DNA of 64,000 nucleotides from Prinia subflava (taxonomy: Eukaryota > Chordata > Aves > Passeriformes > Cisticolidae), in assembly GCF_021018805.1 (NCBI RefSeq), contig NW_026960610.1, positions 310,001 through 374,000 of the forward strand, written 5' to 3'. How positions within the stretch are numbered: the first letter of the stretch is position 1; each line of letters opens with the position of its first letter. Positions 55,483-64,000 of the stretch are shown here, piece after piece. Below the pieces are notes generated by a model. The model was not told the origin of the DNA, did not search any database, and saw only the letters and a list, made by a program, of their open reading frames with translations. Both the position numbers and the translations under genes were made by a program.

Positions 55483-55488
55483 AGCCTG

Positions 55489-55781
55489 CAGTTGTTATCC
55501 ACCACCATGCAGTGAAAGAAGGAAGACCACAAGCAATTCCAGGGCTTTATGTATATCATAAAAATATGCGAACGGGTGAATGGCAGGGACCGAGTCCTGT
55601 ATCGTTTAATGGTCGTGGTTATATGTGTGTTTCCGCAGGAGAAGCAGGACCGGTTTGGGTGCCGAGCCGATTTACCCGTGCGTGTCCGCAGTCAGAGATA
55701 CCAACTAACAGTGGTAACCACGGTGGCAGCAGTGAATTGCCTGAAGCACCTCAGGAAGACTCAGAGACTGTTGAAAATTAA
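55489..55781 (+). pseudogene. pol: Element H integrase C-terminal domain (right part of split pol)
   Basis: After the duplicated AGCCTG the H frame continues (AVVIHHHAVKEG, AIPGLYVYHKNMRTGEWQGP, GPVWVPSRF) to a TAA at 55779-55781, which is the expected DNA-binding domain and tail. It was separated from 46776 by insertion of provirus C. Confidence 0.85.
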
Positions 55782-55913
55782 TCGCTATAGCAAAAATAAA
55801 TAGTTGTAATGTTACAGTTTTATGATTAGAGTTGTGATAGGCTATTGTTAAGATTTAATTTTAAGCAGTAGACAAGTGTTATTTATCTAGTTTTATAAGA
55901 GACAACTAAAACA

Positions 55914-57221
55914 ATGAGCAGAATGTTAGGTGTCAGAATGTCTGTTTTGATTGGTATTTTAATAAAAATGGGATCAGGAATGCTTGACATCGACCCAAGG
56001 CAAAATATGTGGGTCACGTGGGCCAACCAAAACAAGCAAGATTCCTTTTGTTTGTCTTTGGCCACACCATCTAATCCTTTTCGAACTTGTTTGATTGGAG
56101 TTCCAGTGAGCTCCATGACAGAGTTCAGAGCCTGGTCTCAAATTCAAATTAATTCAAAAAGTGTTTTAGGAGCACAAGCTGCTGTCATTGCACAAAATCT
56201 TAAAGCTACTAGTGCAGAGCCTCAGGAACTTGATCTTCTGGGCTCTGTGCCAGGAAATTACTGTTTGATATTTGGACATTTTATGATAAATTCCAGTTTG
56301 TTAATCATAAACAAACAACAGCTGAAAGATGACAGCACTTGGTTATCTCCCCATTCCTCATTGTATTACAATTACACTGAATATTGCAGCAATTGGACAA
56401 AGTCTGTGGCACCATTAACAGGTGTTGCTAAGAAATTGCCACCAGGAATCTTTCTCATCTGTGGAGATAGAGCCTGGTCTGCAATGCCCCAAAAAGGTAT
56501 AGGAGGACCGTGTTATTTTGGTAAATTGACATTGTTTGCTCCTACCATTCATCAGGTTTTAGAATTGTCTCAACCAACCCGACGAGTCAAACAAAGTATG
56601 TCTCAACTAAGTCCTGATTGTAAAGATCAAGTTACCCTATGGCAGCCTGCAGCTGTAATCTCAGCATCCGTTTTTGCCCCAGGAGTTGCTTCAGCGCAAG
56701 CTCTCACACAATTGAAACATTTAGCCTGCTGGACAGGAAAACGAATTAATATAACATCCAATTTGCTGAGTGAGCTTGCCAAAGATGTTAATGACATTCG
56801 TCATGCCGTGCTCCAAAACAGAGCCGCGATTGACTTCCTTCTTTTATCTCAGGGGCATGGATGTGAAGAATTTGAAGGCATGTGCTGCATGAATTTGTCA
56901 GATCATTCGCGATCAATTTATCAGCAGTTATCGCAGTTGAGAGACAACATGAAAAATCTTGTAGTTGTAGACATACCGTTTGACAAATGGCTTGGATCAT
57001 GGGGTTTCACTGGGTGGATTAAAGATTTGATTCGCTTTAGCATAATAGTACTTATTGTTATCATAGTTATCTTAATTATAGTGCCTTGCTTAATACGATG
57101 CATGCAAAAATTAGCCAGCCGTGCCTTAGCAACAGTTTGGATAGCTCAAAAAGAAAAAGAGGGAACTGTAACCGAATTTCTCAGAAGTCGTGGGCATGAT
57201 ATGCTGGGGGATGGGATTTGA
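55914..57221 (+). CDS. env: Element H envelope glycoprotein, uninterrupted
   Basis: The 435-codon frame opens at ATG 55914, followed by a hydrophobic leader (MSVLIGILIKMGSGM). The surface region has several N-x-S/T sites (for example NSS, NYT, NWT). A TRR dibasic site near 56577 precedes the transmembrane subunit. TM shows SASVFAPGVASAQAL (fusion-peptide region), [12 protein letters not shown] (immunosuppressive-type heptad), an intact C-x6-CC (CEEFEGMCC, first Cys at 56862-56864, residue 317), FDKWLGSWGFTGW, a strongly hydrophobic anchor (about residues 374-398) and a 35-residue tail. Gag and pol of the same element are badly broken, so this frame is better kept than its neighbours. The frame lacks visible defects. 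Confidence 0.9.
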   Translation: MSRMLGVRMSVLIGILIKMGSGMLDIDPRQNMWVTWANQNKQDSFCLSLATPSNPFRTCLIGVPVSSMTEFRAWSQIQINSKSVLGAQAAVIAQNLKATSAEPQELDLLGSVPGNYCLIFGHFMINSSLLIINKQQLKDDSTWLSPHSSLYYNYTEYCSNWTKSVAPLTGVAKKLPPGIFLICGDRAWSAMPQKGIGGPCYFGKLTLFAPTIHQVLELSQPTRRVKQSMSQLSPDCKDQVTLWQPAAVISASVFAPGVASAQALTQLKHLACWTGKRINITSNLLSELAKDVNDIRHAVLQNRAAIDFLLLSQGHGCEEFEGMCCMNLSDHSRSIYQQLSQLRDNMKNLVVVDIPFDKWLGSWGFTGWIKDLIRFSIIVLIVIIVILIIVPCLIRCMQKLASRALATVWIAQKEKEGTVTEFLRSRGHDMLGDGI

Positions 57222-57321
57222 GCTATTCCAAACCAGGCTGAACTAGGCCTCAGGCTTGGGCCTAGTAGGCCTCAAACGTCCAACATACGTAGTACCAGAT
57301 AAACTTATCTGGTACTAGGAA

Positions 57322-57565
57322 TGTGTTAAGGTATGGACATTTACAGAATAGAAGTAATTACACTGAAACTCCGTAGCTGCCTTAACTCTAGATTGTTTGC
57401 ATACTTCTCTATTCTCACTGCCTATCCGAATGCACCTGTTCTTGTAAACCATTCTGTCTGTATTTAACCCGCCATCTCAAAGAATAAAGCGAAGAACGTG
57501 TGATATACCCACATTGGGTCAGACCCCGTTCTTTAGTCCCCGATCTTTAACTGTTCCCAGCAACA
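57322..57565 (+). mobile_element. Element H 3' LTR
   Basis: It begins about TGTGTTAAGG and ends CCCAGCAACA. GTATTTAACCC (near 57460) and GAATAAAGCG (near 57482) are TATA-like and polyadenylation motifs. It does not match the F1 LTR at 39700, which shows that the left and right ends of the F1/H unit come from different families. The U5 end resembles LTR Q at 985. Confidence 0.7.
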
Positions 57566-57950
57566 ATTACATATAGTAAATATCTGCGTAGAGCCACACA
57601 CACAATATGCCTTTTTCACACTTTCAGAGCCAGCAAAACATGAAACTGCAGGTACAGCAACTGGGAAAGAGGGATACAGGGAGGATTTTCTGTCAGCCTG
57701 CACACAGTTGCCAGAGCCAGGTTGCTGAAAGGGAAGCAGAGGACCAGGGGGACAGTGGCTCTCATGCCAGGCTCCCTGCATTTCTCGGGCTATCCTGTGC
57801 ATCTCTCTCAGCTCAGGGGCAGAGGGAATGGAAGAGGGGGTAAGGAACATGGGGTGGGGGGGGGTGTTGCAGTGACTGTTTTTCCATCTCTTTCTTAATT
57901 AATTCTTTACAAATTAAGAGGAACACCAGGATAAACTTAGATGCTATTTT
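57566..57950. other. No recognised feature
   Basis: Mixed sequence with a G run near 57855; no gene or LTR structure can be supported. Confidence 0.4.
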
Positions 57951-57956
57951 GTCTCC

Positions 57957-58166
57957 CTATTCTACTCTAGATGTTAACAGTCCTCCAGCTTTGTCCCAGG
58001 CAGAGACAGAATTTACATTCTGCTGGGTAAACTGAGGCAGATGCAAAGACAACCACTGAGTGAATTGCTTTAATTTCCCCTTAGAGATTTTAATGTTCCC
58101 ACCATTTAAGGTATCTAAGGTTTGGGAACAAATGCCTCTTTCCTGTGCAGAGAGCTTAGAACCCAT
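57957..58166 (-). pseudogene. gag: Antisense gag matrix fragment (element T)
   Basis: The minus-strand frame begins MGSKLSAQERG at 58166 with a Gly2 myristoylation-type start. It contains ISKGKLKQFTQWLSLHLP, which parallels the matrix of provirus C (FSKDCLKKLVRWLFLHYP). The frame stops after 69 codons and no capsid follows. It is the 5' end of an antisense alpha/betaretrovirus-like gag. Confidence 0.65.
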
Positions 58167-58764
58167 TTTTGATGTTAAAATCCAGTCTGCACAGTTTCAA
58201 TCTACCTCCATTAGCAGCAAATACAAATCAAAGCCGAAAGCACTACAACCAGACTTAGGACAGGGTTCACAGTTTCATCTCCCCTCAACTCTGAGGTAAG
58301 AGGAAGAAACTCATGTGTGAGGAAGCCCACGGCTTTTACAGACGCTGCTATAGCACATGGCTGTTGGAGCTGGGAAAAACGCAAAAACTACGAGTCCTTG
58401 CCGCCTGTGCCGGAAAAAACACCCGTGAACCGCCCCCCCCCCCGCCATGCCTGGGACCCGCCCCTACCCCCCCCCCACCTACATGGGGCCACTCTTCCCC
58501 GCAGCCGGAGTTCTGTGCTCCGTCACCCCCACGCACTCAGGGGTCATTCGGGGTCCCCAGCAAAGAGTACTCACCCCCTCTCTCAGGACCTCGGCTGGTC
58601 AGAACTGCTGCAAAGGAGTCCTTTGTCTTGGAACCAATTCATCCTGGGTTTTTGATGAACTGCCAGTGCCAACCCTGGTCGGTGTGTCATGCAAAAGGCG
58701 AGAGTTGCAACCAGGCCACTCGACTTTCCAAAAGCTTATAAAATCCACAAGTGGAAATCCAGTT
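58167..58764 (-). mobile_element. Leader and LTR end of antisense element T
   Basis: On the minus strand, upstream of the matrix start, there is a G-rich leader with GGGGGTGAGTACTC (splice-donor-like, near 58567), a possible primer-binding site TTGGCACTGGCAG near 58671, and an LTR remnant with GATTTTATAAGC (near 58739). It is cut by the solo LTR at 58769. Open plus-strand frames here are incidental. Confidence 0.5.
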
Positions 58765-58768
58765 ACGG

Positions 58769-59230
58769 TGTTAGCGTAGGAAAACATAACCACACGAAGG
58801 CGATCGTATGCAGTTCTTTATTCAAGCGCGTGGGACATAGGGGCATACAGTGCCCAAATCTTGTGCCCAAGAATACAGAGTCGATTTGTGATTTTTATAG
58901 TTTAAATTATACACATGTTAACTAATCTCCACCCCTAGATACTGATTATCCTATTCCTTAGTTACTATCTTAAATCATACCTACGCTTCTACCCTGATCC
59001 ACACTTGATTTGGTTAAAACAATGCTTCTCAATTATCTCCTGGGTTGCAGTCACACTTGATTCGGTCATTACAATGGCATGGAGCTGGTTGCAGAAGCTG
59101 ACGCTTGTTCCAAAGACGAGCTGCGCCAAGTTCCAGTTGTACGTTCTCTACCTTCCTTCCCCCACACATACCTCAACTTAACCCCGTGGTTAACTTATAC
59201 AGAAATTATATTTTTAACCGTCCACCATCA
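58769..59230 (-). mobile_element. Solo LTR, family G copy 1
   Basis: It runs from TGTTAGCGTAGG to CGTCCACCATCA on the plus strand. ACGG at 58765-58768 and 59231-59234 is a perfect 4-bp target duplication, the size used by gammaretroviruses. The plus-strand TTCTTTATTC suggests minus-strand orientation (AATAAA). It aligns with 61342-61795. Confidence 0.9.
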
Positions 59231-59244
59231 ACGGCATGGGGTCT

Positions 59245-59640
59245 CAGACCAAACGGGAGGCCACCACATTGGACATCAACTTATTGAGGTACCAGGCTCC
59301 TGGGGTCAAATCCTGGCTAGCTCTAGACCCCAGTGTGCTACCCCGATAATGGACCAAAGGCAAAAGACAGAGGCACTCTTTCTCCTCCTCCGGACCACGG
59401 TCCCACAGTTTATTGTAGAACTCACCTCCCAAGGCAGCAGCAAGAGAAAGAGCCACGTGGCAGGGCCGGTTTCATGCCAAGGGAAAAGGGGGCCGGGAGA
59501 GGGGGAGGAACTACAACCAATGGGAAATGACCCCAGGAGGGGGGAGGAGGCATGGATAGGAATTGAATAGGGTATACTGAAACCCAGAGGAGGGTCCGGA
59601 ACATACCATGTGCAAAATATAACAAAACTACTTTTGTGTG
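59245..59640 (-). mobile_element. Probable antisense LTR
   Basis: Minus-strand reading gives a TATA-like GTATACCC, CCAAT region (ACCAATGGG on plus), AATAAACTGTGGG (complement near 59408) and a TGGTACCTCAATAAG stretch that could be a primer site. Boundaries are approximate and there is no second copy in the window. Confidence 0.45.
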
Positions 59641-60045
59641 CAAATACAAGAAACCACCCAGTGCAATATAATAACAAAAGTGAACAATTTAGTGCACTGC
59701 AACAGACATGGAATAGTAGCAAATAGTGAGCAATGCCTTTGCTCTTGCTGCTGCAGACATGGAAAATTCAAGCTGTATTTGGATATCATCCAGTGCTGGA
59801 AAAGGCAGGCAAGCACTGCAGTAGGTTCTTTGCTTGTTGGGAAAACAGAAAACAAAAAGGGCTTGTGCATCCAGGAAACCAAGAAAGTACAAGCACACAA
59901 ACCAAAAGCTCAGTGCAGATTTGTCCCTGCAAAACGCAGCTTTTAGTTCTTCACAGCTGACATAGAAAAGTAGCAAATAGCCAGCAACGCCTCTGCTCTT
60001 GTGTCTGCATATATGGAAAACTCCAACTGTAGTCACTGGCCGGGA
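59641..60045. repeat. Diverged duplication next to a tandem array
   Basis: A block around 59717-59788 (ATAGTAGCAAATAG ... GACATGGAAAATTC) recurs in diverged form at about 59962-60028 (AAAGTAGCAAATAG ... ATATGGAAAACTCC), a period of about 245 bp. No coding domain. Confidence 0.55.
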
Positions 60046-60728
60046 GTGGGCTTCTTCCTCCGAAAAGTGAGAACATTGCAGGATTTTTCCCAAACCACAT
60101 CTGCCAAAACCTAAGCCTCTGGCTTCCCTTAGATTTCTAAACGCCTCTTCCAAACTGACATCAGGAACCTGGGGGGGATGAGTTTTGATTCCCATGGAAG
60201 AGTGTCAGCGTTTGTGCCCTGGAGCCTCTGGCCAGGAGTGGGCTTCTGTCTCCTGAAATTACAAACATGGGAGTATTTCTCCCAGACCAAAGCTGCCAAA
60301 ACCTAGGACTCTGGCTGTGCTTGGAGTTCCAAACACCTCTACCCAACTGGCATCAGGAACCTGGGGGGATGAGTTTTGTTTCCCATGGGAAAGGGCCACC
60401 GTTATTTTCCAGGGTGAGTGGGCTTCTGCCTCCCAAAATTACAAATAGGGCAGAATTTCTCCCAGACCAAAGCTGCCAAAAGGTAACTTTGGCTTCCCAT
60501 GGTATGCAAAACGCCTCCTGCAAACTGACATAAGGTACCTGGGGGAGTTGAGTTTTGTTTCTCATGGAAAAGGACCAGCGTTCGTGCCCAGGGGCCATTA
60601 GCCTGGAGTGTGCTTCTGCCTCTGAAAATTATGAACATTGCAGGATTTTTCCCATATCAAAGAGGCCAAGACCTAGGACTCTGGCTTCCCTTAGAGATCT
60701 ATACACCTCCTCATATCTGACATCAGGT
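60046..60728 (+). repeat. Tandem array of about 185-bp units
   Basis: GTGGGCTTCT or GTGTGCTTCT marks unit starts at 60046, 60238, 60418 and 60608, giving periods of 192, 180 and 190 bp. Each unit contains CCAAAGCTGCC-like, CTCTGGCTTCCC-like, CTGACATCAGG-like and GAGTTTTGTTTC-like blocks in order. The last unit is cut near 60728. Confidence 0.8.
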
Positions 60729-60753
60729 GTCACCATGAGATTTTACTAGTTGC

Positions 60754-61051
60754 TGAGCGTTCATATTAAAGTAGAGGGTTTGCACCTTCTCACGCTCCTT
60801 TCATGTAAACACCAGCTGTGTTCTATAAACATAGCCATTGTTTTTACATTCCTTGCTGGGACAAACAAGACTGTGTGACAGTCCCCTTCACCAATGTGGT
60901 GAGAGGTGGAAATGCCCACTCTCCAATCCATGGTCACCTTGCTAGAAGTATAAAATAGGAAGGAATAAACAAACCAGGAGGATTCTCCCTGCTGCTGTCT
61001 GATCTTCCCAAACTCTGACTCCGTGTGTCTTTCTAGCAAGGCTCACAGCGA
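60754..61051 (+). mobile_element. 5' LTR of element F2
   Basis: It aligns with the F1 LTR (TGAGCGTTCATATT start; CAGTCCCCTTCACCAATGTGG; GTATAAAATAGG near 60948; GGAATAAACAAACC near 60961). TGGTATCCACAGGGTCAA at 61056 matches the primer-site position of F1. Confidence 0.8.
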
Positions 61052-61145
61052 TATCTGGTATCCACAGGGTCAAATTGCAAGCTGTGAGACAAGAAAAAAG
61101 GAAGAAAAAACCCCTGTCTTCCACGACTGCAATCAGAAACCCATG

Positions 61146-64000
61146 ATGTTCTCAGAAGATCGACTCCTAATGGAACTTCTCCAATCATTCCTGATGTCCC
61201 GTGAAGCCCAGCTACCCAGTGGACACGTAAGAGAACGGTACACTTGGGGAAAGATACGTGGAATTTTTTATAGTGCTGAGAAAGCACTTTCAATCACCCC
61301 ATGGAAAACCCTAGGGAAAAGCATTTTTTCATCTGTCCTTGTGTTAGAGTAGGAAAACATATAACCACACAAAGGCGATCGATCATATGCGGTTCTTTAT
61401 TTGAGCGTGCGGGACACAGGGGCATACAATGCCCAAATCTTATGCCCAAGAATACAGAGTCGATTTGTGATTTTTATAGTTTCAAATTATACATATGTTA
61501 ACTAACCTCCACCCCTAGATACTGGTTATCCTATTTCTTAGTTACTATCTTAAATCATACCTACGCTTCTACCCTGATCCACACTTGATTTGGTTAAAAC
61601 AATGCTTCTCAATTATCTCCTGGGCTGGAGTCACACTTGATTCAATTAAAACAATAGTATGAAGCTGGTTGCAGTAGCTGACGTTTGTTCCAAGGCCAGG
61701 CTGCGTCAAGTTCAGATTGTGCGTCTTCTACCTTCCCCCCCTAAACTACCCGCAGTTAACTTATACAGAAATTATTTTTTAAGCCTCCACTATCACTTGA
61801 CAGAGATCCCAATACAGGCATTCTCTTAGGGACTTGGGCGACAGTCTTTTTGCTTCTAAAAGAGACTGTTCACGATTGGGAATCGGATTCTGGGTTTTTG
61901 ACAGACTGTAGAGTCGGTTCCTCTGCCAGCTCTGTCGCTTTCGACGATGAATGCTCTAAAGTAGGGTTTGAGCCACCACGGGAGATCCCCACCCCCATGT
62001 CGAGGGTTGAGTGTGGCCAGCGCGAATTTTTGGAGGGCTGCGAGGCTTTTCTGGGTCCTTTTGCTGGGTCTGTGTGCGCGGGGGCTGCCGGTGGGCCATG
62101 GGAGCAAGCCATCCCGGCTCCCGGGTCTGCGCCGCCTTCTATGCTGGCGCTGGGTGCAGAGGCACCCCTCCCTCTCGGCCATGGAGTGGGGACAGAGGCA
62201 CTCTGTGCCTGTGCCATTGGCGGTCATGCCAGCGGGGAGGGGGCTCTGCTCCTTTGCCGGCTCGCCCAGCCCCTGCTGAGGCGGCCCCGCCCCGTCCCGC
62301 CCCGCGCGGGCTTCGGCGGACAAACACAGTGGGAGCAAACCCTCCCCGGCCCCTCCCCGCGCAGCCTGCGGGGAGCGGGCGTGGTCCCAGGCTCCCCGCC
62401 CCCCCAGCTGGCCCAGCCCCTGCTGAGGCGGCCCCTCCCCATCCCATCCCGCCCCGCGCCGGCTGCGGCGGAGGAGCCCTACAGAGGCGAACCCTCCCAG
62501 CCTAGCCCTGCGTGTGCGGGGCCAGCCCGGCGCCGCAGCCCGGCCCCTCCCCGCGCAGCCCGCCAAAAGCGGGCTACCATCAGCCCCCCTCTCTCCCGCG
62601 CGGCCCGTCCCCACGCAGTGCCAGCCCCCCAGCGCAGAGTGTGGGCGGGGTGCCGGTGCTGCCTCGCCACCGTCTTGCCCGGCCCTTGCTGAGGCGGCCC
62701 CGCCCCGTCCCGCCCCGCGTGGGCTTTGGCGGACGACCCCAGCGGGAGAGAACCCTCCCCAGCCCCTCCCCGCGCGGCCCGCAGAGAGTGGGCGGGGTGC
62801 CGCCATGCCGCCGCCCCACGCCTCCCCCGACCGGGACTCGTCTGCCCGGTCCCGAGCCCCCCCGAATTGGCAGGGGGCGGAAAGCTGTGGCCGATCTGCC
62901 ATGCGCCCCTGCCCCGTGCAATGTACACGTCCCCTCACGGAGCAGAGGCTGAGCGAGGCAGCGTCTCTGCCGTCCCAAAGCTCTCCCAGCCTGCCCGAGC
63001 CGGCTGTGAGAAGGGCAGGTGAGGCTGAAGCATTGTCAGAGGCGCACGCTCGCCCTGCCCTGAATTGGGACGCAATTTTTGGTCCTGCATCGCAGCCAAG
63101 CCTGACTGCTGAGCTGACGGAGCCGCTGTCTGAATGTGCAGCTGTGCTCGAGCCCGTCCCGAGAGCCGTGGGCGTGGTTTCACACCCTCACGGCCACACT
63201 GTCCTCTCCTGGGCAGATCTGCCTCCCTTCTGAAGGGATGTGGCCAAACGTGATGTCGGTTTTTCTGATGTCATACAATGGATCAGTGTTGAATTTGAGG
63301 ATTTGAGCCTTTCATATGAAATTAGACGCCTGGCTTTGGCGTTATTTGGACCTGTTCAGGTTTCTAGCTTTGAAGACAATTGGGAACGACTGGCTGCAGA
63401 AGTGGCTGTCCAAAATAGTCAATTGTCTCAAGAAGATCCCTTGTTTGGGGTCAGAGCTAATTTGCTTACCGGAAGGAGCGAATATGCTTACCCTGATGTG
63501 CAATTTGGCCTTCCTCAGACTGTCCTGAATCTGTGCAGACACATAGGTATATCTGCACTGATAAAAACTATTATTATCCTCCTCTCTAAAGCAAGACTTC
63601 TTGGATATAATCCACAAGCCAGACAAGACCTTTGTTCAATTTGTAAGGCGTCTGATGCATTCTTTAGAGAAGCAAGTTGAGGATAGCACTTTGAAAATAA
63701 TATTGCTAGAACAATTTGCAAGGAGCAGTGCTAATTCTGCTTGCCAGAGGTTCCTTGGAACCCTTCCTGAGACTTATAATGTCCTGGAAATGGTCCAGGC
63801 CTGTGCGGTTCTGGACACCTCTGACCTTAAGGTGTCTGCCCCAGCTGCTGCCCCACAGCCGTCCGATAAGGGGATGAAAAGCGAACATAAGACACAGGCG
63901 AATGTTCAGGCCAGTGGAAAACAGGGAAAGGAGGCACAGAAAGTGACCCCCTTGTTTTTCTGCGCACAGTGCAGCAGGCCAGACCATACTGCAGACATAT
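61146..64000 (+). pseudogene. gag: Element F2 gag, split by a solo LTR and running off the window
   Basis: Matrix begins MFSEDRLLMELL at 61146 and is interrupted by the solo LTR at 61342-61795. The next part (LLGTWATVFLLLKE, then a GC-rich linker about 62050-62960 with repeated GAGGCGGCCCCGCCCC-type blocks) corresponds to F1. A stop at 63231-63233 precedes capsid (VIQWISVEFEDL, DPLFGVRANLL, LCRHIGISALIK). The frame changes near 63600. The capsid C-terminal domain (IILLEQFARSSANSACQ) leads into a zinc knuckle start CAQCSRPDHTAD at the window edge. F2 therefore keeps the nucleocapsid region that F1 lost at the H junction. Confidence 0.85.
61342..61795 (-). mobile_element. Solo LTR, family G copy 2, inside F2 gag
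   Basis: It runs from TGTTAGAGTAGG to CTCCACTATCA on the plus strand. CTTG at 61338-61341 and 61796-61799 is a perfect 4-bp target duplication. It is closely similar to 58769-59230 along its full length. Confidence 0.92.

Noticed and set aside
58313..58780. Plus-strand proline-rich open frames
   Set aside because: They are opposite the leader and LTR end of antisense element T. Proline content comes from C runs and there is no domain.
61856..62938. 360-codon antisense open frame over F2
   Set aside because: It lies opposite the GC-rich gag linker, where stops are rare by composition. It is low-complexity Arg/Gly/Ala with no domain.
1..64000. CRISPR arrays, bacterial operons or phage systems
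   Set aside because: No regularly spaced direct repeats with spacers and no prokaryotic gene organisation are present. The window is eukaryotic and dominated by ERVs.

Overview
The window looks like bird genomic DNA, most likely a songbird, from an ERV-saturated, gene-poor region. This is an inference. It rests on LTRs of the abundant avian ERVL type (for example at 18282-18579 and 19735-20262), on several ERV lineages of the alpha/betaretrovirus-like and gammaretrovirus-like groups typical of bird genomes, and on the absence of any recognisable host exon, tRNA or rRNA gene. Such layering is seen on female-specific W chromosomes and around centromeres, but the sequence alone does not prove the location.

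Left part (1-20 kb): old, fragmented elements. There is an env transmembrane fragment with an LTR (2.3-3.2 kb) and a degraded gammaretrovirus-like pol (3.8-6.1 kb) split by an antisense solo LTR with a near-perfect 6-bp target duplication. Many solo or partial LTRs follow, then two 3' ends of one gammaretroviral family (11.2-12.0 and 16.8-17.3 kb), a repeat split by a 662-bp insertion (15.2-16.8 kb), and a four-hairpin array at 13959-14073.

Middle (20-40 kb): provirus B (20263-28357, minus strand) is complete from LTR to LTR, with a perfect 6-bp duplication ATTCTC, and sits inside an older ERVL-type LTR. It has gag, pro, pol and env, all damaged except the pro frame. Next come solo LTRs (one with duplication CTTGG) and two gammaretrovirus-like copies of one family: D1 (LTR plus gag start) and E (LTR, gag and pol, broken in integrase by the next element).

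Right (39.7-64 kb): a three-level nest. Element F1 supplies an LTR, matrix and a first capsid region. At about 42208 it is joined to element H, which supplies a second complete capsid, nucleocapsid, dUTPase, protease, RT, integrase, an uninterrupted 435-residue env and a different 3' LTR. Provirus C (46777-55482, plus strand, duplication AGCCTG) lies inside the H integrase gene. C is nearly coding-complete: gag and env are open and pol has one in-frame TGA. After H come an antisense matrix fragment, two solo LTRs of one family with 4-bp duplications (ACGG and CTTG), a tandem array of about 185-bp units, and a second F copy (F2) that runs off the window end.

In each full copy the genes form a retroviral cassette: LTRs drive and terminate transcription, the primer-binding site and polypurine tract prime DNA synthesis, gag builds particles, pro/pol supplies enzymes through -1 frameshifting, and env is expressed from a spliced mRNA. 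Elements marked pseudogene carry stops, frame changes or missing catalytic residues, as described entry by entry.
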